Source: Selaginella moellendorffii (taxonomy: Eukaryota; Streptophyta; Lycopodiopsida; Selaginellales; Selaginellaceae). From it: a DNA stretch of 64,000 nt. The notes below the pieces were generated by a model. It did not search any database. It was given only the letters and a program-made list of their open reading frames with translations, and was not told where the DNA came from. The stretch is from assembly GCF_000143415.4 (NCBI RefSeq), contig NW_003314308.1:514794-578793 (forward strand), in the 5' to 3' direction. Made by a program: the position numbers and the translations under genes. This document shows positions 1 through 8,024 of the stretch, one piece after another; positions within the stretch are counted from its first letter, which is position 1, and every line of letters begins with the position of its first letter.

Positions 1-19
1 ACACCTTTTTACGCAGCAG

Positions 20-30
20 TATAAAAAAGG
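20..30 (+). promoter_or_regulatory. TATA box of small orphan gene copy A
   Basis: A TATAAAAAAGG element lies about 21 nt before the ATG at 51. The paralogue at 4338-4745 has TATAAAAAGG at a similar place, so the element is conserved between the copies. The short spacing implies a very short 5' leader if this TATA is used. Confidence 0.5.
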
Positions 31-50
31 GTCGCACTCCTGTAACTCAA

Positions 51-469
51 ATGGCGAATCGCTACGTTTCAGTGGAGCACGTCCTCGCGCTGCTGCAAAA
101 CTCCGCGGAGATCTACCCATCGGCGCCAAGGATTTGGAAACGCTCATGGACGTGGTGGCCAACATGCTCCCCAGCAAGAGCAAGGATTTTGTGGGAGCTC
201 CAGCCAGCGTCGTCGAGAACAAGCGACTTGATGGCGGTGCTCAGAGCTTGAAGAGGAAGGCCTTGGACTTGGAGGACTTGGACAAGGACGATCACGCGCT
301 GCTGGAAGAGGAAAGCGCTGAAAGCTTGAAGAGGAAGGCCTTGGAGGAGGAGGAGGCGAGCACCAAGTTCACAGAATCGAGAGCTTGCAAAAGGTATAAC
401 CTCAGGAAGAAGAACAAAAAGCAGCACACGAGCGTTTGCCAGGAGTTTTTCTTGTGCAAGTGCCACTGA
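51..469 (+). pseudogene. Small orphan protein, copy A (frame break)
   Basis: This is a paralogue of the protein at 4338-4745. The first part (MANRYVSVEHVLALLQNSAE, from the ATG at 51) is in one frame and the rest (LPIGAKDLETLMDVVANML, then KRYNLRKK and a C-terminal QHTSVCQEFFLCKCH) is in another. Alignment to copy B (VPVEQVLSELRRSAERLPI, DLMDLMDVV, KKYNLR, QHT, CH at the end) shows that one base is missing near 110-112. The middle is rich in Glu and Lys (repeated SLKRKAL). No known domain is recognised. It may be a pseudogene, a sequencing error or a strain difference; the open second half after the break suggests the break is recent. Function unknown. Confidence 0.6.
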
Positions 470-629
470 GTAGATCTCGCAGTGTAAAGATATCTTGAAT
501 CGAGAGAAACTTGGAGAGTTTACCCCACGATCAAACAACTTTCGTCTTTCTTGTCAGCTCTGCAATTGGAAGATTTAGCGAAACAAAGTCTTAAAACCTT
601 GTGCGACTTTCCAGGAGAAACCTAAGCGC

Positions 630-1660
630 TTACTTTCTGTGACTGATGCTATAGAACTCGGCCAGGTAGTCGAGCGCCTCGGAGTTGTTCCTGCAAACTC
701 TCCACAGCGCCTCCACTTCTCCCTCGGCCACAGTCCCCCACTCTCTGCACGTAGCCAGGAACTCCAGCAAGTAGTTTATCAGCAGGAACGGCACTGGGAA
801 GCTGGAGCCGATCCGCCGCAGCTGGATCAAAGTCAGCATCTCGAAGATCTCGTCCATGCTTCCAACGCCGCCGGGCAAAGCCAGGAACGCGGTGCGATCG
901 GGCGGAGCGTTACGTACTCCCGCATCAACGAGGCCGTGCTTTCGCGCCGAGAAGAATCTAATTGCAAGGATGGTATTCCCCTGCAGGTGAGATAAGTTCC
1001 CGAGACCATGTAAGGAATCCAAGGATGGCTCAAAGTGTTCGTCCACACACACCGCCCTCGTTGTGGATTCTAAATACTCCCACCGGCTTCCCGGCCTCGA
1101 GAGCTCCTTTGGTGGCAGCGTCCATTAATCCTGGGCCAGCTCCACACCAGGACGTGCAGTCGAGCAGCAAAGCAACCTGGGAGGAACTCGAAGAACTTAG
1201 AATCTTGCCATGATCTTAGAAACCAGGTCTGACCTCGGCTGCCCAACACTCGCATCCCTGCTTTTCTCACCTCTCGCCCGAGCTTCATGGCTTGAAGGAA
1301 GTGAGGATGGTCTGGCTTGGACACGGGCTCTGGAAGGCGAGATCTCGATGACAAATGCATCGCCCAAGTCGGGCAATCAGGCACTGTGCTGTTCGAAGAG
1401 CTCTCCAACTTACATTCAAGAGTTTGAGAGCCGGAGCAGCGCAGACGAGGTAACTCTTCCAGAGCTCGAGCGAGAGAGCTTGACATTGCTTGTTTGTGCT
1501 GTTCCAGGTGGGAAGGGAGATCTTGAGCTGCTATGATCTCGTGCAGAAGCTTGGCTGTGGAGCCGTGAATAATCCTCCTTGAAGAAAGAAGAGAACTCTC
1601 AAACTCGTCAAGAAACTCTGAAACCCGTCTATGAACAAATTGCTGGGTTAAAGACCACAA
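630..1660 (-). CDS. LOG-type / 'putative lysine decarboxylase' family protein, possibly decaying
   Basis: The C-terminal half carries the LOG-family signatures CGAGPGLMDAATKGALEAGKP and LPGGVGSMDE, followed by FEMLTLIQLRRIG and a conserved tail ending SISHRK. LOG enzymes release cytokinin bases from riboside monophosphates; this subgroup is more divergent, so the substrate is uncertain. Exons 630-957, 1049-1176 and a part beginning at 1271 can be joined by 91-nt and 94-nt GT-AG introns (958-1048, 1177-1270; the second donor is AG|GTGAGA). Against a clean model, the likely N-terminal piece DAFVIEISPSRARVQ lies in a different frame from LQAMKLGRE just downstream, and a GT-dinucleotide run at about 1046 shifts another protein-like stretch (HPWIPYMVSGTYLTCR). 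No ATG start is visible. It could be a living gene with a missed 5' exon or an early pseudogene. Confidence 0.55.
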
Positions 1661-1940
1661 ACTCTAAGCCAGCGCCCTCTTTAGTTCCCAGCAAGCAGCT
1701 GGAATTATTCTCCAAGTCTCCAGGAAAAACTCATAAGGCGACTACAAAGCCAGGATCCGCCAATTTTGGGTTGTGTGTGAAGCTTGAGTTGTTGCGTTGA
1801 GGCTGGTCTGGAGAGGACACAGTTTGGTGAAGAAGTGTCGATTAAAGAATTTCGGACCACTTGAGCACTGAAAGTTTTGATGCGGGACATGGTGAGATGG
1901 TAGTTGGGAGGAGAGAGATGATTTTGCGACATTGATTTGA

Positions 1941-2095
1941 TCAGGAGGGCCGACTGTGCTGCTGCTCCATGGCTTCCCCGAGACGTGGTATACATGGAGG
2001 TTCCAACTCAAGGCGCTGGCGGACGCTAGATTCCACGCTGTTGCTCCAGAGTTGCGAGGCTTTGGGCTCACCGAGTGTCCCAAGAATTCATCCGG
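1941..2095 (+). pseudogene. Fragment of an epoxide-hydrolase-like alpha/beta hydrolase
   Basis: A single short block reads SGGPTVLLLHGFPETWYTW and then VAPELRGFGLTECP, which is the strand-3/oxyanion HGFPE motif and the ELRGFG segment typical of plant soluble epoxide hydrolases. An in-frame stop sits immediately upstream. No nucleophile-elbow (GHDWG), acid or His segments follow in any frame, so the catalytic core is absent. This is best read as a gene relic; an isolated exon after an AG acceptor at about 1943 cannot be excluded. Confidence 0.55.
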
Positions 2096-2254
2096 AAGGA
2101 GCCCAAGAGATGAAATCTTATCACGACTAACTGCATTTTGGAGCTGGAACAAGCGGTGGAGGAGCTTGAGCAGCAGCAGGGTGATCTGCTGGATTGGTGC
2201 TCTGGAAGCGGGCAAAACGAATCCATCGCTATTCCATTGAGTATGGAATTTTGA

Positions 2255-2345
2255 TAAAAAACTAAAAATTTTAATTGGATTTCTGGCTGTGGATTCGAAC
2301 CTATGACCATGCCAATATACTACTTTATTCTAGCCAGATATCCGG
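2255..2345 (-). repeat. tRNA-derived SINE-like remnant
   Basis: On the minus strand a perfect Pol III B-box (GGTTCGAATCC, 2291-2301) follows an A-box-like TGGCTAGAATAAAG about 35 nt upstream. There is no acceptor stem or cloverleaf, so it is not a functional tRNA gene. Confidence 0.35.
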
Positions 2346-2817
2346 CCAACAAGTTCCCATCCAAACTAAACATTAACTGCTTCTTAATGTATCTGCTATT
2401 TTGACATTAACGGCCTCTCTCAGATTCTACTGGTGATGAAGAGTCCACAAAGACAGTGGTCTGGCATGGACTGGTGCAAGGAATAATCACAATCCGCAGA
2501 TTCAGTCTCTTTGGATTTGTTCTGGCAGATGTTGATTGTGATTTTTGTTGCAGCAAACTCTGTTTGCACCAACGCCGATGCGTTCTACCCAAGATCGCGT
2601 TAGGACTGGATTTCAGTTTCTTCCAGGAGCTGGTAAATAGCATGATGATTATCATAATCATTCTTTTGATTGTGTTCTTCAGGACTGGCATTGGAGTTTT
2701 TCCTGCCTCTTTAACTTTATCTATCTCTAACCAAAGTGGTCAGTTGCATAAAGGACTAAAGCTTCACTCGGTAAAATCTTCGTTTGACCTATTCTTCTAG
2801 GGCTGCACAGATCGGCT
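2346..2817. other. Intergenic stretch without recognisable gene
   Basis: No coding signal is convincing here. An open frame on the plus strand (2456-2800) is compositionally biased (runs of Ile, Phe) and has no homology that I recognise. The 3' part must contain the promoter of the gene starting at 2818. Confidence 0.4.
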
Positions 2818-4113
2818 ATGGACAAGTGTGTTGCGAGCGTGCTACTGGTGGTGGTGGAAAGTGTCCCACTGGACCAAGACCTGTGCGTCGCCCTCGGCAG
2901 GCTCTACGTCGCCCAAAAGGACTGGTTCCCGGACGACGAGGCCATCCTCGCCATCATCCAGAGCGCGCCACCACTGCACACTTTTGGTGAGTTCCACCAG
3001 CTTACGGGCCAGAAGTTCCATCGCCAGCTCGCCCGGAGGCTCGCGGATCACGGCCACATAGCGGAGGTTTTGAGCATGCTGGACGAGAGATGCGACGAGC
3101 CGACGTTCACGCAGACTCTCCTCCACCACCCGTACTACGCTCTCTCGATTCTCGTTCGTTATCGTCACGTCGCCACCATGACAGCGCTGGGCTACCCGCG
3201 GGACTTCAGGCTCTTCGAGATCCCCCTTGAGATTGCGTCATATACTACATGTGAATCGCTGGAGGTGCGCAACGCTGTGAAGATGCTCTTCCGGCAAATG
3301 CTGGAGGAGCACCCGAGCAGGGCACTTGGTCGCAATGTGTATAAGGGTTTGGTCTGGTATTACACTTCCGATGACTTCAGCTTCTTGCACCTCGTCCTCG
3401 CCGAAGCGAAGGCAAAGAACGCCGACATACCGATGTACGAGATTACATTGCTTTTGCACTTCCAGCATGACCATGTTTACGACTACGAGGCAAAAGTTGA
3501 CGCGGTGCTAGATCTGCACCCCATACCCGAGGAGGCATACCAGAAGCTCTTCGAATTAACCCCGGATCTGAAAGATGCCCTCTCGCTGTTGAAGCGCGCC
3601 AAGCTCGCGGGCGTGCGCCTCGACCCCAGCGCAAAGGTGGCGGCCAGCGTCGCCCAGGATTCGCTTGATGTCTATGCCATGGATCTGCTCGAGGAATCGG
3701 GGCTTCTGAGCGACGCTGCCATAGCCGGATTGGCAAACAGGGAGAATCGCCAGGCCATACTCAAGGTGGTGCTCAGGAACAAAAGGTGGTGCGCTTTCCC
3801 ACAGAGTATCGAGGCCATGCTACGTGAGGGCCCAAAGATGTGGGCGTGGCTCTCGCGGGTCATGGTCAGCAAAAAGTCAAGTCAAGAGGTGGTCAAGCAG
3901 CTGCTGCGGCGGGGCCTCGTGGCCACTGCGCTGGAGCTCCTCAGTGGGAGGTGTGACGAGGGCACGTTTACCATGGTGCTGCTAGAGGCGGTAAAAATGC
4001 AGCAAAGTGAAACCATGGTAAAGAGGATTCGTAAGAAACAGGCCATGATGAAGAGCTTGGGTTACAAATGTAAGCTCAGGTTGAAGAAAGGCAAGTTTGA
4101 GCTCCAACCGTGA
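2818..4113 (+). CDS. Orphan 431-aa helical protein with an internal duplication
   Basis: One uninterrupted ORF from ATG 2818, no introns, strong codon bias toward C/G in third positions. I do not recognise the family. The sequence is mostly predicted helix (Leu/Ala-rich, e.g. DALSLLKRAKLAGVRL, AIAGLANRENRQAILKVVL), resembling degenerate helical-repeat proteins. A segment of about 55 residues occurs twice: RCDEPTFTQTLL with TALGYPRDFRL (about residues 91-133) and RCDEGTFTMVLL with KSLGYKCKLRL (about 378-423). The C-terminus is basic (KRIRKKQAMMKSLGYK). No signal peptide or membrane span is evident. Related to the PPR-like or other solenoid folds only by general character. Confidence 0.7.
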   Translation: MDKCVASVLLVVVESVPLDQDLCVALGRLYVAQKDWFPDDEAILAIIQSAPPLHTFGEFHQLTGQKFHRQLARRLADHGHIAEVLSMLDERCDEPTFTQTLLHHPYYALSILVRYRHVATMTALGYPRDFRLFEIPLEIASYTTCESLEVRNAVKMLFRQMLEEHPSRALGRNVYKGLVWYYTSDDFSFLHLVLAEAKAKNADIPMYEITLLLHFQHDHVYDYEAKVDAVLDLHPIPEEAYQKLFELTPDLKDALSLLKRAKLAGVRLDPSAKVAASVAQDSLDVYAMDLLEESGLLSDAAIAGLANRENRQAILKVVLRNKRWCAFPQSIEAMLREGPKMWAWLSRVMVSKKSSQEVVKQLLRRGLVATALELLSGRCDEGTFTMVLLEAVKMQQSETMVKRIRKKQAMMKSLGYKCKLRLKKGKFELQP

Positions 4114-4337
4114 TTTATCTCGTCACAGTTGCAAGTATGACCACATTAGAATTTAAAACCATTGTCTACATTTGTTTAGATTGTTTAACATTTTTATTAG
4201 CCTTTATATGTGATAAGAAGGAATAGTCTACAATACAATGTGTTTTCTAGCCATGCTTTACAATAGAATATTAGAACCTTAAAGATCTTGGTTGGATAAC
4301 CATTGCCGTGATTGATTGTCCTGCGGGATGTTGTCGC

Positions 4338-4745
4338 TCAGTGGCACTGGTACATAGAGCAAAGGGTGGCAGTGTGCTGCTCGTGTGCCCTGAGATTATA
4401 CTTCTTGGGCACTATTTTATTCAGCAGCCGAGGTTTCTTCGATATCCCATCCAAAAGCTTGTAATCCTCCTCCTCCTCCAAGTTTTTCGCATCGCCCACC
4501 TCTGCTTCTCTTTTCTTCTTGGGAAGTTTCTCCACAAGAGGAAAACTTGACTTGCCCTGGATCTCCTCCCCTGTTGTTCTCCTTTCCTTGCCAGAATCTC
4601 CTGGAAGGGACTCGTAGAGCAACTTGGACACCACATCCATGAGATCCATCAAATCCCTGGTGCGGATGGGTAGCCTCTCTGCCGATCGTCGCAGCTCGCT
4701 CAAGACTTGCTCCACTGGAACATACCCATCCTTGTGATTCGCCAT
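4338..4745 (-). CDS. Small orphan protein, copy B (intact)
   Basis: A 135-aa protein beginning MANHKDGYVPVEQVL. The ATG at 4745 is chosen because it matches the start of copy A (MANRYVSVEHVL) and follows a TATAAAAAGG box; the frame is open further upstream but without an ATG. Blocks conserved with copy A are EQVL..L..SAE.LPI, DLMDLMDVV, K-YNLR, QHT and a final C-x-CH-like end (CSMYQCH). The middle is charged (KLPKKKREAEVGD, LEEEEDYK). No known domain is recognised. Both copies sit within 4.5 kb on opposite strands, so they are a local inverted duplicate pair. Function unknown. Confidence 0.65.
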   Translation of the reverse strand: MANHKDGYVPVEQVLSELRRSAERLPIRTRDLMDLMDVVSKLLYESLPGDSGKERRTTGEEIQGKSSFPLVEKLPKKKREAEVGDAKNLEEEEDYKLLDGISKKPRLLNKIVPKKYNLRAHEQHTATLCSMYQCH

Positions 4746-4779
4746 AAGTATGCTTTGAGGCCTTTGATGACCTCGCAAT

Positions 4780-4790
4780 CCTTTTTATAC
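4780..4790 (-). promoter_or_regulatory. TATA box of small orphan gene copy B
   Basis: On the minus strand TATAAAAAGG lies roughly 37 nt before the ATG at 4745, mirroring the element in front of copy A. Confidence 0.5.
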
Positions 4791-4876
4791 TCCGGGGGAA
4801 AAGGGTCGTACATCCTGGAATGTACCGAAAAAGTTTCCTTTAGAAAAATAGGAAAACCTTTAAGTTTAAGTACCTT

Positions 4877-7864
4877 TCAAGTGATATCCTGCGACTTGGA
4901 GTGCCTGGAATACCAAAACCCGAGCCTGCTTTTCATCTTTGCAACCTCTGGTGCCGCATAGATGTTGGAGAGCATCACGTACGATGACGATGTCTCCGGG
5001 TTCCTCTTCATGGCCTCCTGCGACACCCGCTTCCCGCGCTCCAAATCCCCATGCATCTGGCACGAGTTGAGCAGTGACAGCCATGGAACTCCACCCGCCT
5101 GTGGAAACCTCTTGAGAAACTCCTCGGCTTCCTCCAGCCTTCCCAGCCGGCCCAGCATATCCGTCATGCAGCTGAAGTGCTCGTCCTCCCACTCGATCCC
5201 CCTGTCCGTCTTGAGCGACACGAACTGCTTCCAGGCCTCGTCCAGCAGCCCCACGTGTGCGCACGCAAACAGCACTCCGGTGTAAGTCACGCCGTTCGGC
5301 TCCACGCCGTCCAAGTTCATGAGCTCGTACAGCTCCAGCCCCTGCTTCCCCTCCCCGTTTTGAGCATACGCCACGATCATTGCGTTCCACGAGACCAGGT
5401 TGCTCAAGTCGGAGCCGTCGAAGATCTTCCGTGCTTCGTCCAGGCTCCCGCACTTGCCATACATGCTGACGAGTGCTGTGGAGAGGAGCGCTCCGTTCTC
5501 CAGGCCGGCTCTCACTATCCTGTCGTGGACGGGCCTTCCTTCCGCTAGAGACTGCATGTCACCGCAAGCACCGACGATGGTAACGTAGGTGATCTCGTCG
5601 GGCTCAACTCCGTCTGGCTCCATTCTCTGGTAGAGTCTGATGGCTTCCTCGCTGTGCCCGTGCTGACCATACGCCGTTAAGAGCGTGTTCCATGTCACCA
5701 CCGTTCTCGTTGTCATCCTGTCAAACACCGCCCGTGCGTTTTCCAAGTCTCCACACTTGCCATACATGTTGACGAGCGCAGTGGAGACGTAGACATCGGA
5801 GTCGGAGCCACTGGAAACTATCCTCTCGTGAATCTGTTTCCCCGTTCTTACTGCATCGATCCGGCTGCAAGCTTCCAGCACACTGATGTATGTCACGTCG
5901 TCGGACTTCAATCCTTCGAGGTCCATCTTGTGGTAGAGTTGCAACGCTTGCCTCTCGTGTCCGTTCTGCGCGTACGCTGCGATCATCGTCGTGCACGAGC
6001 ACACATCTCTCGTCTCCATCTCCTCGAACACTCTGCGTGCGTGGGCGACGTCGCCAAGCTTTCCGTAGACGTTGACGAGATTGTTCCTCAGAACACCGGA
6101 CGAGTGGAGGATACCACTGGCAGATATCCTGGAACGAATGGACTCGGCCTCGGAGCGCACTCCCAAACTGCAACAGGCACCAAGAACATTGACGTAAGTT
6201 ACTTCGTCCGCCTTGACCCCTGCAAGGTCCATCTGTCTAAAAAGTTTCAGAGCTTCCATACCTTGGCCCTGTTGAGCATAAGCCGAGATAAGTGTCGTCC
6301 ACGTAACCTCTGTCTTTAGCTGCATTCGATCAAACACGCGCCTCGCTCGCTCCAAGCTCTTGCATTTCGTGTACATGTTGACGACGGCGCTGTCAAGAAC
6401 AGCGTCACCGACGTAGCCTGTAGCGGTGATTCGTGCGTGCAAGGCCTGACCATCGGTCAGGCTCTCCAATTCCGAGCAAGCGTCCAAAAGGCTCAGATAC
6501 GTGACCCTGTTTTGCTTCACTCCTTCCAGCTCCATCTTTTTCTGAAGCCTCAGAACTTCATCCGGGTGACCATACTGCGCGTAAGCTCCCATGAGTGTGT
6601 TCCAAGTGATGATATTCCTGGAGCTAAGCCTGTCAAAGACTTGGCTGGCCTCGACCAGATTGCCAGATTTCCCGTACATGGTCACGATTGCGGTTCCCAA
6701 GACGGGCTGGTTCTCTACCCCGGAAGCAATCACGCATTCGTGGACCTGCTTTGCATAGGGGTCCTTACTGCAAGCTCCAGTTATGCCGACGAACGTCACA
6801 TCGTTTGGCTTGGTACCATCTAAGAGCATTTCCTGAAAGAGCTGGATCGCATCCCTGGAGCGTTCTTCCCGTGAGTAAGCGGTGATCAGAGTGTTCCATG
6901 AGGCCTCGCTCTTTAAACTCCTGTCGAAAACGTCCCTGGCTTCTTCCAGATAACCACACCTGCTGTACATGTTTACCAGCGCGTTGCCGACGATCACATC
7001 CGAGTCGAGGCCCTCGGCCGAGAGGCGGCGATGAATTCCCCTCCCTTCGGACAAATCTTCCAAGTTGGTGCACGCTCGGAGTGTGTTAATGAAGCTCACA
7101 ATGTCCGGCTTTACACCCTCGCAGTCCAGCCGATGGAAAAACTCGAGCGCTTCCCTGTTGTGACCTCTCTGAGCACAGGCTCCAATGATCGCAGTCCACG
7201 CGAACAATCCTTTGCTCTCAAGCCTCTCGAAAATCTCCCTTGCCTCCTCCAGCCCCTCGCATTTGAGATACGTGCTCACCATCGCATTCCCCAGCTCCTG
7301 CTCTAAACCGCTATCTACAAGGCAAGCATGGGCCGACCTGGCTGTGTCGAGCGACGCGCACGACGAGATCAAACAGAGAAGTATCTGCCTGTCCGGTCTC
7401 AGGCCTTCCAGCAGCAATCTCCCAAACAAACCAGCCACTGCCCACTTGTGATCCCTCTCTTGAGCTGCCGCGGCGATCACCGTCCCGAAAGAGAAAGCAT
7501 TCTTGTGTTCTATCTTCTCGAAAGCCTGCCTCGCATCCTCCCAGCTCCCACACTTGGCGTACATCTCCACCAGCAGATTCCCCAGGAACGTCTCCCCCTC
7601 AAACCCGTTCTTCCGGATCTGCTCGTGCACGCACCGCCCTTCCTCGAGCGCCTGCCGATCCCTACACCGCCTGACTAAGCACGTATACCTGTACGAGCAC
7701 GACGTCCCCTCCCGGAGCCTGAGCGCCTCCTCCACATCCCAGGCATTGCCGCCATCGCCGGAATACTCGTGTAGCCGCCGATGCAACACACTCCACAATC
7801 CCTCCCGCCGCCGCTGCCGCCGATTCTCCCTGCGAATGGCGCTGCCGATCGCCCAAACCCTCAT
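4877..7864 (-). CDS. PLS-class pentatricopeptide repeat protein, 995 aa
   Basis: One intronless ORF from ATG 7864. It contains about eight successive P-L-S triplets, each with a version of ALVNMYGKCG, EARRVFDRM and a VTWNTLL/AYAQHG block. Such proteins bind organellar RNA, one repeat per base, usually for C-to-U editing in plastids or mitochondria. The start (MRVWAIGSAIRRENRRQRRR) is Arg-rich and lacks acids, as in organelle transit peptides. After the last repeat there is the beginning of an E motif (HGDLERGKRVSQEAMKRNP, YVMLSNIYAA), but the rest of E and any DYW deaminase domain are missing, and the chain ends with an unrelated tail (FWYSRHSKSQDIT). It would need a DYW partner in trans to edit, or serve another RNA role. 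Confidence 0.9.
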   Translation of the reverse strand: MRVWAIGSAIRRENRRQRRREGLWSVLHRRLHEYSGDGGNAWDVEEALRLREGTSCSYRYTCLVRRCRDRQALEEGRCVHEQIRKNGFEGETFLGNLLVEMYAKCGSWEDARQAFEKIEHKNAFSFGTVIAAAAQERDHKWAVAGLFGRLLLEGLRPDRQILLCLISSCASLDTARSAHACLVDSGLEQELGNAMVSTYLKCEGLEEAREIFERLESKGLFAWTAIIGACAQRGHNREALEFFHRLDCEGVKPDIVSFINTLRACTNLEDLSEGRGIHRRLSAEGLDSDVIVGNALVNMYSRCGYLEEARDVFDRSLKSEASWNTLITAYSREERSRDAIQLFQEMLLDGTKPNDVTFVGITGACSKDPYAKQVHECVIASGVENQPVLGTAIVTMYGKSGNLVEASQVFDRLSSRNIITWNTLMGAYAQYGHPDEVLRLQKKMELEGVKQNRVTYLSLLDACSELESLTDGQALHARITATGYVGDAVLDSAVVNMYTKCKSLERARRVFDRMQLKTEVTWTTLISAYAQQGQGMEALKLFRQMDLAGVKADEVTYVNVLGACCSLGVRSEAESIRSRISASGILHSSGVLRNNLVNVYGKLGDVAHARRVFEEMETRDVCSCTTMIAAYAQNGHERQALQLYHKMDLEGLKSDDVTYISVLEACSRIDAVRTGKQIHERIVSSGSDSDVYVSTALVNMYGKCGDLENARAVFDRMTTRTVVTWNTLLTAYGQHGHSEEAIRLYQRMEPDGVEPDEITYVTIVGACGDMQSLAEGRPVHDRIVRAGLENGALLSTALVSMYGKCGSLDEARKIFDGSDLSNLVSWNAMIVAYAQNGEGKQGLELYELMNLDGVEPNGVTYTGVLFACAHVGLLDEAWKQFVSLKTDRGIEWEDEHFSCMTDMLGRLGRLEEAEEFLKRFPQAGGVPWLSLLNSCQMHGDLERGKRVSQEAMKRNPETSSSYVMLSNIYAAPEVAKMKSRLGFWYSRHSKSQDIT

Positions 7865-8024
7865 AAACCCTAAATTTGAAAATGGCGCTAAAATCTAAAG
7901 CCCTAAAATCTAAAGAGATTGGAACCGGCGACCCATTGACACTTCGTATCTTTTCTTCTTCTTCCCGGGTAAATGTTACACTAGGAAAAAAGAGAGAGAA
8001 GCTCTCCTCTCTCTCTTTAGAGCG

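Noticed and set aside
2291-2301. tRNA gene
   Set aside because: The B-box is perfect but no acceptor, D or anticodon stems can be found; same for 10772-10782.
2456-2800. 114-aa ORF on the plus strand
   Set aside because: Biased composition, no domain, no conserved partner; likely chance.
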